A DNA stretch of 64,000 bases from RUG369 sp050949645 (lineage in GTDB: Bacteria; Planctomycetota; Planctomycetia; Pirellulales; Thermoguttaceae): assembly GCA_050949645.1 (NCBI GenBank), contig JBMNGC010000001.1, positions 248,001 through 312,000 of the forward strand, written 5' to 3'. The notes under the pieces were generated by a model. That model was not told where the DNA came from. It did not search any database and saw only the letters and a list, made by a program, of their open reading frames with translations. Below, piece by piece: positions 18,226 through 27,067 of the stretch (position 1 is the first letter of the stretch; every line of letters starts with the position of its first letter). The position numbers were made by a program, and so were the translations under genes.

Positions 18226-18264
18226 AAAGCGCCGGCGCGGGAGATTGCCCGCGCCGGCGCTTTT
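18226..18264 (-). terminator. Terminator of the TPR lipoprotein gene
   Basis: Perfect 16-bp GC-rich stem (18226-18241 / 18248-18263) with a 6-nt loop. On the minus strand it is followed by TTTCTTTG, 32 nt after the stop of the TPR gene. It has TTTT on the plus side too and may work in both directions. Confidence 0.75.
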
Positions 18265-18295
18265 CATAACGATTGACTTTGCTGACGCTCCGGAA

Positions 18296-19699
18296 TCAAA
18301 AGAACGCGCCCGCTGAGAGACGCGGGGGGCCGGAATGGAGCGCCGCTCGAGGTTTGTCTGCGTCTGCTGTCTTAGCGACGTCAGTTGTTTTCGGCACGTC
18401 GTCGGACGTCGACGCGATCTGCCGCTCAACCTTGACGTCCTTTGCGGGGGCGTCGGCGGCGAAGGCCGGCGACTCGAATTGCGCGGTCGTGATCGTCCTA
18501 TTAGGGATCTTTTGCGACGTCGCTCCCGTCCCGTCCGTATTGACGTTGATGAAGCCCGTGACATTTGAATCTGCGGCGGTCGTGGCGCTGGTCTGCGCGA
18601 TCTGTTGTCGAGTGCGTTCTGCCTTGGGTGAAGTGATCCATTTGACGTCGGAATCGTCGTTATCGCGTATGTCGTTTCGATCTGCGGCTATCTGGACGGA
18701 GCTTGTCGCCGATCCGAAGCCGAGCGAATCGTCGTTTTGCGCCGACTGAACGTCGTTGGAACGAGGCGGCAGGAAACTTGCGTCGGGCGCCCCAGCGGAT
18801 TGACCTTCTGGGTGCGACGTTTCTATCTGAGGGGACGCTTCCATTTCCTGAGCTTGAGCCGAGGTCGTTTGGACGGGCGTTGTTCGGACGGGCGTCGTGT
18901 CATCGGGAATCAGAATATTTGCGGCGGGGTCGGCGAACTCTGCGGCGACTTCCTGTTCAGATTCCTCTTCGCGTTGCCGCGCAGCGTACAACGCTTCAAG
19001 ATTACGCGTTCTTTGGGCGACGCTTGCGTCGCTCGGATTGAGCCTGTATGCGGTCACGGCGTTTTCCATGGCGTCCTCGAGGTCGCCGGCGCGTTCAGCG
19101 AGAACCCCCATCTTATAGTAGGCGCGATAATCGTCGGGCGCTTCCTCCGCAACTTCTTTAAGGACGTCGTAAGCTTCGGAATCTTTTTGCTGAGCTTCGA
19201 GGAGATAGGCGATTTCAAGCCGCGGCTCGATTGAGTCTGGGTTGCGGTCGCGCCAGGATTCAAGAGTGTGGAGCGCGCCGATGGCGTCGCCGCGCGCCAT
19301 TGCCGAGGTCGCGAGTCCGCGATAACAGCAGACGATCGTTTCCGAATTTGGGTTATGCTCTAACGCGGTCCAATACGCGTCCTCAGCCTGTCCGAGTAGG
19401 ACCATGTCGCCTGTCTCGGCAGCCTTACGCTGATATGCGGAGGCGAGATTATAGTAGGTTTCCGCGTTCGTAGGATCGTCGTTCAACGAATCCTGGAAGA
19501 AAACGATCGCGTCGTCATAATGACCTGCCGAGAAGGATTCGACTCCCGCCGCATTGCGCATGCTTGCGGAGGAGCTCGACGACGCGCAGCCCGAAGTCCA
19601 TAAGACGGACGAACCGAGCGCGAGCGCGAGCGTGACGCGCTGAATCGCGCGCGCTGTTGAACGTTTCGTGTTCGAATGTCTGGCGTCTGTGAAAGCCAT
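18296..19699 (-). CDS. TPR-repeat lipoprotein
   Basis: 467-aa exported protein. A basic N-terminus is followed by a hydrophobic stretch ending in WTSGC (Cys at about residue 38), a plausible lipobox, then Ser-rich mature N-terminus. Residues about 50-230 form tetratricopeptide repeats: VESFSAGHYDDAIVFFQDSL, AETYYNLASAYQRKA, RAYYKMGVLAERAGDLEDAM. The second half (about 250-467) is low in order, rich in Thr/Ser/Asp/Gln, with no recognisable domain. Such proteins usually act as scaffolds at the membrane. AAGGGA lies just upstream of the ATG. It is a single-gene unit with its own terminator; the promoter was not recognised. Confidence 0.8.
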   Translation of the reverse strand: MAFTDARHSNTKRSTARAIQRVTLALALGSSVLWTSGCASSSSSASMRNAAGVESFSAGHYDDAIVFFQDSLNDDPTNAETYYNLASAYQRKAAETGDMVLLGQAEDAYWTALEHNPNSETIVCCYRGLATSAMARGDAIGALHTLESWRDRNPDSIEPRLEIAYLLEAQQKDSEAYDVLKEVAEEAPDDYRAYYKMGVLAERAGDLEDAMENAVTAYRLNPSDASVAQRTRNLEALYAARQREEESEQEVAAEFADPAANILIPDDTTPVRTTPVQTTSAQAQEMEASPQIETSHPEGQSAGAPDASFLPPRSNDVQSAQNDDSLGFGSATSSVQIAADRNDIRDNDDSDVKWITSPKAERTRQQIAQTSATTAADSNVTGFINVNTDGTGATSQKIPNRTITTAQFESPAFAADAPAKDVKVERQIASTSDDVPKTTDVAKTADADKPRAALHSGPPRLSAGAFF

Positions 19700-20028
19700 T
19701 CGTAAAATCCCTTAGCTCCGGCGAACCGCGCGTCGTCCTAAGCAACAACGCGACGCGCGAACATCCCAACTTTTCCGCCTACGCGGCCGCCGTCTCATTC
19801 CATTGAGTTTTTGCGGAAAAGCAATTCTGCAGAATGCCGGCATACTTTGCGCAATTTTCTAAAAGTTCGCAAGACAATTTTTTTACCTGCAGGAATAACG
19901 TCAGAAAAACTCTGGGAGTTAATTTGAAGAGCCGCCGCTATTTGACGCATGACGCTTGCCGCAGTAGAATAAAAGGTAGACGGCGAGTCGTCTTTTCTCG
20001 CCGTCCTTCAAGCAGAGAAGGGCGAGCC
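19700..20028. other. Divergent intergenic region between TPR lipoprotein and BNR-4 gene
   Basis: No gene supported. It holds a strong plus-strand promoter (19942-19970). A hairpin follows in the leader of the BNR-4 gene: ACGGCGAG (19980-19987) / CTCGCCGT (19997-20004), 24 nt before the ATG. The minus-strand promoter for the TPR gene was not recognised. Confidence 0.55.
19942..19970 (+). promoter_or_regulatory. Sigma-70 promoter of the BNR-4 gene
   Basis: TTGACG (19942-19947), exactly 17 bp, TAGAAT (19965-19970). The message would start close to 19977, so the hairpin at 19980-20004 would lie at its very 5' end. Confidence 0.8.
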
Positions 20029-21432
20029 ATGAAGCGTGCGTTTTGGGTCTTTAACATTGTATTTGTCTTTTTGTTTGCTCTTGGCCTGGAGCCGATGGAA
20101 CTCAATCGAAACGTTCTTTTCGGTTCCGAATCGGAGCCGGTCTGGACGCTCGTTGAACGCGAGGATATTTCCGACGTTTGGAATGGAGTCACTGTCTCTT
20201 TTAAATTTCTTCCACGAGCCGACGCCGTCTACATCGCTTTCTATTCTTATGACCAGACGATGACCATTGGGCGCCGAGCTTTCGATTCCGACCGCTGGGA
20301 GTTCAAAAAACTGCCCTCGAAAATAGGCTGGGATTCCCATAACTACGTCGATATGAAGTTTGATTCCGACAATATCCTCCACGTTTCAGGAAATATGCAC
20401 ACGAGTCCGCTCGTCTATTTCCGCGCGACGAAGCCTAACGATATCGCGTCCCTTGAACGTATCGATTCGATGGTTGGCGAGCGGGAAGAGCGAACGACGT
20501 ACCCGCAGTTTCTCAATGACCGGGACGGTCGTCTCCTCTTTACTTATCGCGACGGTTCGAGCGGGTCGGGCGATCAGGTCTGGAATGTCTACGACGAGAA
20601 AACAAAGACCTGGTCTCGCCTCTTCGATAAGCCTCTTTTTGACGGTAAGGGGGAGATGAACGCGTATTTCACCGGCCCCACGCTTGGTAAAGACGGTTAT
20701 TTTCATATCGCCTGGGTCTGGCGCGATACTCCCGACTGCGCTACAAATCACGATCTCTCTTATATCCGCTCTCCAGATATGCGACGCTGGGAGGATTCTA
20801 AGGGACGTTTCGTCGAGCTTCCCATCACGATCGAAAAGGGCGAGATCGTTGCGCCGATCCCGTCAGGGGGCGGTCTGCTTAATTCGTTGATTCGTTTGAG
20901 CTTTGACGCGCAGGGACTCCCAGTTCTCACCTACACGAAATATGACGAAGACGGGAACCTCCAGATCTGGAATGCGCGTCCTATGAAGGACGGATGGCAG
21001 AAGGTTCAGGCGACGTCGTGGGAGTTGCCGTGGCATTTCTCCGGCGGCGGCTCCATCTCGACGGAATTGAGCTTCTCGGGCGTTTCTGTCGTCGATCCTT
21101 CGACCTTGCGACTGAACTATAACCTTGTTGTTCAGCAAAAACGCGGCGTTATCTATCTCGACTCGAAGACGCTCGAACCGACGACCGCGCCCAGTCTTGC
21201 CGTTGTCGGGGTCAAACGACCCGAGTATGATCCTGACGTCGTTAAAGAACTCGACCGAGTTGAAAGCGACGATTCGAGACTCCAACCTAAAAAAGCCGTT
21301 ATTGCCGCTAACGGCGAACGTTGGGTCTTCCGATGGGAAGCTCCCGCGGCTAACCGCGATCAACCACAGAAAGACGGCGCGCCGAAGCCCACTCGGTTGC
21401 GCGTCTTTAAGTTCTCTCAAGATGGAGGATGA
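20029..21432 (+). CDS. Secreted BNR-4 repeat protein (possible polysaccharide lyase/sialidase-like propeller)
   Basis: 467-aa exported protein with a short signal sequence (about residues 1-20, FWVFNIVFVFLFALGLEP). The body has the BNR-4 pattern: YIAFYSYDQTMTIGRR, then NYVDMKFDSDNILHVSGNMH near residue 110, then YFRATKP and repeated propeller strands such as LLFTYRDGSSGSGDQ and GYFHIAWVWRD. BNR-4 proteins are seven-bladed propellers and include ulvan-lyase-like and other polysaccharide-active members. The longest frame begins at 19834 but lacks a start context; ATG 20029 follows GAAGGGCGAG and is preceded by a good promoter. Its stop overlaps the next gene's region. Substrate unknown. Confidence 0.8.
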   Translation: MKRAFWVFNIVFVFLFALGLEPMELNRNVLFGSESEPVWTLVEREDISDVWNGVTVSFKFLPRADAVYIAFYSYDQTMTIGRRAFDSDRWEFKKLPSKIGWDSHNYVDMKFDSDNILHVSGNMHTSPLVYFRATKPNDIASLERIDSMVGEREERTTYPQFLNDRDGRLLFTYRDGSSGSGDQVWNVYDEKTKTWSRLFDKPLFDGKGEMNAYFTGPTLGKDGYFHIAWVWRDTPDCATNHDLSYIRSPDMRRWEDSKGRFVELPITIEKGEIVAPIPSGGGLLNSLIRLSFDAQGLPVLTYTKYDEDGNLQIWNARPMKDGWQKVQATSWELPWHFSGGGSISTELSFSGVSVVDPSTLRLNYNLVVQQKRGVIYLDSKTLEPTTAPSLAVVGVKRPEYDPDVVKELDRVESDDSRLQPKKAVIAANGERWVFRWEAPAANRDQPQKDGAPKPTRLRVFKFSQDGG

Positions 21433-21434
21433 TC

Positions 21435-21788
21435 ATGAAACTGAGCCCACGAAAATTCCTATCGGAAATGGAGCAAATCGAGGAAATGCTGGTCGACAAT
21501 CTTGACGCGACCGGTTCCAATTTCACCGCGAAGGTCATGAGTATCGAAAAGCAGGTTCCAAAAGAAGTCATGGATAAACTCTCCTTTTTGGCCGACCTCT
21601 ATGACCGCGCCGAAAAAGGAGAGAAGCCGGATCCAGCGGATCTCAAGCAGGCAGGATTCTGGATAAACGCCGTCTGGCCCTACGTTTCTAACGGTCGTGA
21701 ACGCAAATCTGGACGAACTTCTCGGCTCTTTTGGGCGGTCCTTGCGGTTGTCGTTATTGCGGTTGTCTGGTACATTACTCGTCGATAG
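21435..21788 (+). CDS. Small C-terminally anchored membrane protein, unknown
   Basis: 117-aa protein not matching a family I know. Residues 1-85 are hydrophilic and helical, with MEQIEEMLVDNL and MDKLSFLADLYDRAEKGEK. A single transmembrane helix lies at the C-terminus (about 94-114, LFWAVLAVVVIAVVWYI) ending TRR, so the bulk is probably cytoplasmic (tail-anchored). Two ATGs are possible: 21429, which overlaps the upstream stop, and 21435, which has GGAGG at 6-nt spacing and is preferred. It is coupled to the BNR-4 gene, so both are likely on one message. Confidence 0.65.
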   Translation: MKLSPRKFLSEMEQIEEMLVDNLDATGSNFTAKVMSIEKQVPKEVMDKLSFLADLYDRAEKGEKPDPADLKQAGFWINAVWPYVSNGRERKSGRTSRLFWAVLAVVVIAVVWYITRR

Positions 21789-21887
21789 ATTTGTCGATTT
21801 CACGTTCGCGCCGGTTGCGTTTCAACCTGCGAGAGACGCGGATCGATCCTTACCGACCGGAAGCGTCGGTCTTTACTCGTTTCGAAG

Positions 21888-21917
21888 CGGAAACGCGTTT
21901 TGGTCGACGCGTTTCCG
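21888..21917 (+). promoter_or_regulatory. Perfect hairpin in the leader of the GcvPA-like gene
   Basis: 10-bp inverted repeat CGGAAACGCG (21888-21897) / CGCGTTTCCG (21908-21917) with a 10-nt loop, ending 17 nt before the ATG at 21935. No T-run follows, so it is not a standard terminator; it may act on translation start. Function not established. Confidence 0.4.
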
Positions 21918-21934
21918 GCTCTCGCTCTTTTGCT

Positions 21935-23239
21935 ATGTCAAATCCCACAGAATCCGGCGAAACGGAGGCGTTCCTTCGCGCCTCGGGTATAACCTGTTAC
22001 GAGGATCTTTTTGTCGATCTTCCCGACGCTCTTGCCGCTCAAGTGGTCGATCCCGCCGTCATGTCCCGACGACATTATGCGGCCTCGGTTTCCTCCGCGG
22101 ACGGACCGGTCTATCTCGGCGCGGGTTTTTACGACCATAACATTTCATCTGCGGTAGACAGTCTCGCGGACGAGGTCGAGTTTCGTCGCGTGAACGCCTC
22201 AGACGGCGCGGCTCTCGACGATATTTTGGCGTCCGCTGTGCATAGGTTTCACAGGCTCGTGTGCCAGCTCGCGGGGACGCCTGCGGTCGATCTCTCCTTT
22301 TACCGCAGCGGGGACGCGCTTTCGAGAGCGTGTCGTCTTGCCGTCGAAGCGACGGGACGCAAACTGATCGTTGCGCCCGAGACCCTGCCTCCGGAGCGTT
22401 TGGCGCTCCTCAGAGCGCATGCCGCCGCCGGAATCGTTGAACTGCGCGTTGTCCCGGCCCTTAAGGGGCTAACAAATCTTGAATCGTTTTATGCGATTCT
22501 TCAGTCTGAGCGGGGTCGCGTCGCCGCCGCGATCGCGCCCTATCCCAATTACTGCGGTCTCCTCGAACGAGTCGGACGTCTCTCCGACGCGACGCAAGAG
22601 GCTGGCGCGCTCTTTATTATGGGAGTTGATCCCGTCGCGCTTGCGATTCTGCGTTCTCCGGCGGACTGGGGCGCCGACCTTGTCGCCGGCGACGTCCACA
22701 CGACTCCGCTCCGCAAAAATGACGGCGACGTCCGACTCGGTTTCGTCGCCGCCTCGGAGCGGTTCCTCGCGATGGCGCCTAAGAATTTTTTGACGTGTTT
22801 CGTTGACTCCTCCGGTAATTACACGTATTTTCTTCCACGAAGTTTCGGGGGACGCGCGTCTGAGTTCTCCGGTTCGCCTCGGAAAACGCGCGCTATTGGC
22901 GCGCTTCGAACCCTGATACATCTTGCAGGAGTCAGGATTCAAGAGCTCCGTCATGTTGCAGAAGAGTCTCATCGGATTGCGACGTACGCTCGCAAGAGGC
23001 TTCGGAAGGCGGGCTTTGAATTCCAGCACGACGCGCCTTTTTTACGAGAATTTGCGGTCAAAGTCGACGATCCAAAAGGCATGTTGGCGTATCTTGATAA
23101 GTGGGGCCTCGTGGGAGGCGTCGAGCTCAGCGACGGACTGCTCCTGGCCTTTACGGAGAAACGTTGCAAGGAAGAAATAAATGAACTTGCATACTTTATG
23201 AAGGATTACCGCGATCGCGCCCAGAAGGACGCAACCTAA
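21935..23239 (+). CDS. Divergent glycine dehydrogenase (decarboxylating) subunit 1-like protein
   Basis: 434-aa cytosolic protein with the fold-type I PLP-enzyme pattern of GcvPA, the N-terminal half of glycine-cleavage P-protein. Family signs: YEDLFVDLP near residue 22, VYLGAGFYDHNISSAVDSL around 60-78 (cf. FLGAGAYDHY), the FYRSGDALSRACRLA segment, DPVALAILRSPADWGADLVAGD near 235, and GLVGGVELSDGLLLAFTEK at the C-terminus. It departs from the family where true GcvPA has the well-kept VGEGQ and PNFFG segments (here VAGDVHTTP and PNYCG). No gcvPB, gcvT or gcvH is nearby. It may be a regular but fast-evolving subunit or a paralog with another role. No clear Shine-Dalgarno precedes the ATG. Confidence 0.72.
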   Translation: MSNPTESGETEAFLRASGITCYEDLFVDLPDALAAQVVDPAVMSRRHYAASVSSADGPVYLGAGFYDHNISSAVDSLADEVEFRRVNASDGAALDDILASAVHRFHRLVCQLAGTPAVDLSFYRSGDALSRACRLAVEATGRKLIVAPETLPPERLALLRAHAAAGIVELRVVPALKGLTNLESFYAILQSERGRVAAAIAPYPNYCGLLERVGRLSDATQEAGALFIMGVDPVALAILRSPADWGADLVAGDVHTTPLRKNDGDVRLGFVAASERFLAMAPKNFLTCFVDSSGNYTYFLPRSFGGRASEFSGSPRKTRAIGALRTLIHLAGVRIQELRHVAEESHRIATYARKRLRKAGFEFQHDAPFLREFAVKVDDPKGMLAYLDKWGLVGGVELSDGLLLAFTEKRCKEEINELAYFMKDYRDRAQKDAT

Positions 23240-23279
23240 CACGCATGAAGAAAGGACGCACAACGCGTTTAGAACTTTG

Positions 23280-23954
23280 ATGATGAATAATACCAGTGGG
23301 ATATCCGTCGTCGCTTTCGACCTCGACGGTCTCATGTTTGACACGGAACGGCTTCACCGTCGCTGCGCCGATATTCTTCTAAAACGGCGCGGTTACACGT
23401 TTACCTCTGACCTTAACCAGACGGTTATGGGGCGTACTCCCAGAGAAAATCTTGCTCTCTTTAAAGAACATTTTTCCCTTCCCAACACGCTCGACGAGCT
23501 TGTCGAGGAGACAATTGAGACGACGTTGGGACTTATCAGCCAAGGCTACGCGACCATGCCCGGGCTCTTGAAACTCTTCGATTTTCTCGACGAAAGGAAG
23601 ATCCCTCGATGTGTCTGTACCTCGGGACTTTCCGTCATCGCGCATGAATTTCTCAAACAGGAACGCGTTGGCGAGCGCGTCGATTTTGTAATTACCAGCG
23701 ATGACGTTGTCCATGGTAAGCCTGATCCTGAAATTTATCTCAAGGCGATTAAAAGATTTGGAGTCGCCCCAAAAGAAATGCTGGCGCTGGAAGACAGCGC
23801 CGTAGGCCTGACGTCGGCAAAAGACGCCGGCGCCCTTTGTTGTGCGGTTAGGGCGGAGCATAACAAGGACGTTGATTTTTCCAAGGCCGATCTTGTTGTC
23901 GAAAGTCTCGACGCGCCCAAGCTTTTAGCGTTGATTACGAAAGGAGAAACATAA
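23280..23954 (+). CDS. HAD phosphatase, beta-phosphoglucomutase-like (first of tandem pair)
   Basis: Cytosolic HAD hydrolase of about 224 aa with a helical C1 cap. Motif I FDLDGLMFDTE (residues 13-23), motif II CTSGLS, motif III Lys in GKPDPEIYLKAIKRFG, motif IV MLALEDSAVGLTSAKDAG. This is the pattern of beta-phosphoglucomutase and small sugar-phosphate phosphatases. The frame opens at TTG 23277, but ATG 23280 or 23283 is more likely. The start lacks a good Shine-Dalgarno. The next gene encodes a close paralog and starts 1 nt after this stop. Substrate unknown. Confidence 0.87.
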   Translation: MMNNTSGISVVAFDLDGLMFDTERLHRRCADILLKRRGYTFTSDLNQTVMGRTPRENLALFKEHFSLPNTLDELVEETIETTLGLISQGYATMPGLLKLFDFLDERKIPRCVCTSGLSVIAHEFLKQERVGERVDFVITSDDVVHGKPDPEIYLKAIKRFGVAPKEMLALEDSAVGLTSAKDAGALCCAVRAEHNKDVDFSKADLVVESLDAPKLLALITKGET

Positions 23955-23955
23955 G

Positions 23956-24630
23956 ATGAGCAGTCAGACCGGCGCGATCGCCGTTGCCTTCGATATGGAT
24001 GGTCTCATGTTTGACACGGAAACAGTTTACTGGAAATGCGCGTCAATCCTGCTAGGACGTCGCGGCTACGAGTATACGCATGAGCTTAACGACTCCGTTA
24101 TGGGCCGACCGCCTGAACACACTTTTCGAACTTTTATTGCGGCGCATTCGCTTTCCGAAGACTGGCAGACTCTCCAGCAAGAATCGGATGAAATATTCCT
24201 TGAACTCCTCAATGACGGCTACGAGACCCAGCCCGGGTTAATGGAGCTCCTTGATTTGCTCGAAGAGCGACGGATCCCGCGAGGCGTATGCACCTCGAGC
24301 GCGCGCCGCGTCGCCAATGAAGTTCTCAAAAAAGACGGAATTGACAAACGATTGAATTTCGTATTGACAAGCGACGACGTCGAGCGAGGCAAGCCTGATC
24401 CGCAGGTCTATCAGCTTGCGGCGCAAAAATTTGGCGTCGAACCAGCGCGGATGCTTGTGCTCGAGGATAGCAGCGCGGGCGCCGCGTCGGCGAAGGCGGC
24501 GGGCGCGCCGTGTTGTATGCTGCGCTCGGAGCATAATTCCAACGCAGACTTCTCTACAGCAGTCGCGGTTGTCGAGCGGCTCGACGCGCACGAGCTTATT
24601 GCGCTTCTCGCGGACGAGGCGCCAAATTAA
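23956..24630 (+). CDS. HAD phosphatase, beta-phosphoglucomutase-like (second of tandem pair)
   Basis: 224-aa paralog of the gene just upstream, collinear over the full length. Motif I FDMDGLMFDTE, motif II CTSSARR, motif III GKPDPQVYQLAAQKFG, motif IV LVLEDSSAGAASAKAAG. All catalytic residues are kept, so both copies look active. The cap domain, which sets substrate choice, is where they differ most. AAGGAG lies 9 nt before the ATG, inside the end of the first copy; one message is likely. Produced by local duplication, probably now with different substrates. Confidence 0.87.
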   Translation: MSSQTGAIAVAFDMDGLMFDTETVYWKCASILLGRRGYEYTHELNDSVMGRPPEHTFRTFIAAHSLSEDWQTLQQESDEIFLELLNDGYETQPGLMELLDLLEERRIPRGVCTSSARRVANEVLKKDGIDKRLNFVLTSDDVERGKPDPQVYQLAAQKFGVEPARMLVLEDSSAGAASAKAAGAPCCMLRSEHNSNADFSTAVAVVERLDAHELIALLADEAPN

Positions 24631-24732
24631 CGGCTCGTTCGTCGCGAGACGCCCCTTATCCGCGTTGACTTTGGCTGGTAAATTAGTTACGGTCGCAACG
24701 TTTAACCTTTCGGTTTGAATTTGGGGGACGAG

Positions 24733-26088
24733 ATGCAAGTTCTGGTTTTAGGCGGCGGTACGGTCGGCGGCTTCATTGCCAAGCGTCTCAGCGAGCAACG
24801 CCATGACGTTACGGTCGTGGAATGTCGTCCGGAGGCCTGTCGCGAAGTCGACCAGAGCGACGTGCGCGTCGTCCTTGGCGACGCGCTCAAAGCGTCCGTT
24901 CTTTTTCAGGCGGGCGCGACGTCTGCCGACGTGTGTTTTGCGCTTACGGGCAGCGACGAGGCGAACCTTCTCGCGGGCAGCGTCGCGCGCGGGATGGGTT
25001 CCCATCGCGTCGCGGCGCGCATTAACTCGATAGCCTATCGAGATTTCGCGTCCTTTGATTATCGCCGTCATTTCCATATCGACCGCTTCCTGACGCAGGA
25101 TTATCTTACTGCTGTGGAGATCGTGCGCCGAATTCGCGAACCCGGCGCGATGCTCATCGAGTATTTTGTCAATGGCGAACTTGAATTACAGGACGTTTTG
25201 ATTACGCGCGAGTCGGAATACACGGATAAACCTCTTGCGGAGCTCAAGCTTGCAAAGGACGTTCGTGTCGCCGCGATCACGCGCGACGGCGTTTCGCAAA
25301 TTGCAACCGCTTCTGACACGATCATGCTTGGCGATCGCGTTGCGCTCATAGGGACGCGGCCGCAGGTTGAAAAGCTCAAGAAGGGATTTAAGACGGGCGC
25401 AGTTCGTCGTCCTTATGTAATCGTCGCCGGCGGCGGCGAGACGGGCGTGAGCGCCGCGTGGGCTCTGTACCGACGCGGTTACGACGTTAAGGTCTTCGAT
25501 CGCGACAAGGAACGGTGCGAGCAGATCGCGAGTCGCCTGAAAAATTCCGTGACGGTTGTTCATGGAGATTGTCGTCGCGAATCAGTTCTGGACGAGCAAG
25601 GCGTGGGCTCCGCCGACTTCTTCATTGGGTGTACCGGCGACGACGAGTACAACATCATGACCTGCGTTGAAGCGCGCGCGCTTGGCGCTAAGGCCTGCAT
25701 TTCCATCATTCGTCACAGCGATTACGCCGGCGTCGTGAAGAAGCTGGGAATAGACGAAGCGGTGAGTCCTTTTGAAGTGATGGCGCGCCAGGCTGAAGGA
25801 TTCATGCATGCCGGGGCGCTGGTTTTTCAGAAATCGACGATTCTTAACGGTCCGGCGGAAGTCGTTGAAATAGAGGTTGGCGAGAATTCGACAGCGACAC
25901 GATCGACGTTGCGCGATCTTGACACTCCTCTTCCGACCTTAATCGCGTCGGTCGTTCGCGACAATCAGGTCATGATGCCCCACGCTGATTTTACGTTCAA
26001 ACAAGGCGATTTTGTCGTCGCGCTCACAAATAAACCGAATATCCCAGAGCTTGTCAATTTATTTGAAGCGGAAAAGAACGCCGCTTAA
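24733..26088 (+). CDS. trkA: Trk potassium-uptake regulatory protein TrkA
   Basis: Cytosolic NAD(H)-binding peripheral subunit that gates the TrkH/TrkG K+ channel. 451 aa with two RCK halves, the normal TrkA plan: first Rossmann motif VLGGGTVGGFIAKRL (from residue 4), first TrkA-C domain around 135-220, second Rossmann motif VAGGGETGVSAAWAL (about 230), second TrkA-C to the end. The longest frame starts at 24715, but ATG 24733 follows GGGGGACGAG and is preferred. No trkH/trkG is adjacent. The next two genes (TPR lipoprotein, recG) follow within 13 and 24 nt. A weak promoter-like TTGACT-17-TACGGT lies at 24665-24693. Confidence 0.93.
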   Translation: MQVLVLGGGTVGGFIAKRLSEQRHDVTVVECRPEACREVDQSDVRVVLGDALKASVLFQAGATSADVCFALTGSDEANLLAGSVARGMGSHRVAARINSIAYRDFASFDYRRHFHIDRFLTQDYLTAVEIVRRIREPGAMLIEYFVNGELELQDVLITRESEYTDKPLAELKLAKDVRVAAITRDGVSQIATASDTIMLGDRVALIGTRPQVEKLKKGFKTGAVRRPYVIVAGGGETGVSAAWALYRRGYDVKVFDRDKERCEQIASRLKNSVTVVHGDCRRESVLDEQGVGSADFFIGCTGDDEYNIMTCVEARALGAKACISIIRHSDYAGVVKKLGIDEAVSPFEVMARQAEGFMHAGALVFQKSTILNGPAEVVEIEVGENSTATRSTLRDLDTPLPTLIASVVRDNQVMMPHADFTFKQGDFVVALTNKPNIPELVNLFEAEKNAA

Positions 26089-26101
26089 GAGAGGCGTAGA
26101 A

Positions 26102-27043
26102 ATGAGAATGATGCGCGTGGTCGCGCTGTCAATCGTGTTCGTATTTGTCACGGTCGCCGGGTGTTCCGGCGCTCGACGGCAGGCGGAAAGATATTGTTTC
26201 GACGGTATGGAATGTCTCCATGAGAATGATCTTGCAGGCGCGACTTCATGCTTTCGCAAGGCGCTCGAGCTTAGTCCGCGCTTTGCGGCGCCATACGTCG
26301 GGCTCGGTAAAGTCTCGCTCCGCGATTATAATTATGAGAAAGCGGAGGAGCATTTCGGCAAGGCGTTGTCGCTCGATCCGCGCATTGCCGACGCATTAAG
26401 CGGTCGCGGCGAGGCGCGCTTGAGGTTGGAGAAATACTCCGACGCGATCGACGATTTCAGCGCGGCGCTTGCCATCGATCCTAACCGCGTTTCGGCGCTT
26501 TCTGGTCGCGGGTACGCGTACGCTCGCTCAGACATGTTTGAGGAAGCGCTCGTTGATCTCGATCGTTGCATTGCGGTAGAGCCGACAAAATCCTACAACT
26601 ACGTTAATCGCGGCATGTTGCGTCAGAAACTTCAGGAATACGCGGAGGGGCTCGAAGACCTTACGAAGGCGATCGAGCTTGAACCGCTCAATCCGATGAA
26701 CTATGCCGTCCGAGGACGCATCTACGAAGATTCCGGAGATTGGGTCGCCTCTCTCGCTGATTTTGATAGAGCGCTGGAAATCGATCCACAGTGCTTTACG
26801 GCGCACAAATATCGAGCGCTCCACTTCAAGAATATCGGCGATTGGGAGAACGCGCTCATGGGTTTTTCCCGCGCAATCGAGATCGACCCCAACGCAGTGG
26901 AGGTTTACTTTGAACGCGCTGGAGCGCTGGAGCAGCTCGGGCGAACAGAGGAGGCTGAGGCCGACTTTGCCAAAGTCGATGAGCTTGATCCCTCTTTTCG
27001 CAATTTCAAGTCGAGCGTTCCCGTCTCGCCCGTTAATGAATGA
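26102..27043 (+). CDS. TPR-repeat lipoprotein
   Basis: 313-aa exported lipoprotein. Signal peptide with lipobox VAGC (Cys at about residue 20), then about eight consecutive tetratricopeptide repeats filling the rest. Each shows the W/L-G-Y-A-A-P-type spacing, for example YVGLGKVSLRDYNYEKAEEH, VSALSGRGYAYARSDMFEEA, ALEQLGRTEEAEADFAKVDE. No catalytic domain. Probably a scaffold at the inner or outer membrane. ATG 26102 is preferred over the longer frame, which would run into trkA; GAGAGG lies upstream. It sits between trkA and recG in a tight gene string. Confidence 0.85.
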   Translation: MRMMRVVALSIVFVFVTVAGCSGARRQAERYCFDGMECLHENDLAGATSCFRKALELSPRFAAPYVGLGKVSLRDYNYEKAEEHFGKALSLDPRIADALSGRGEARLRLEKYSDAIDDFSAALAIDPNRVSALSGRGYAYARSDMFEEALVDLDRCIAVEPTKSYNYVNRGMLRQKLQEYAEGLEDLTKAIELEPLNPMNYAVRGRIYEDSGDWVASLADFDRALEIDPQCFTAHKYRALHFKNIGDWENALMGFSRAIEIDPNAVEVYFERAGALEQLGRTEEAEADFAKVDELDPSFRNFKSSVPVSPVNE

Positions 27044-27067
27044 CCTTCGCTACGTAGGAGCTTTGCC

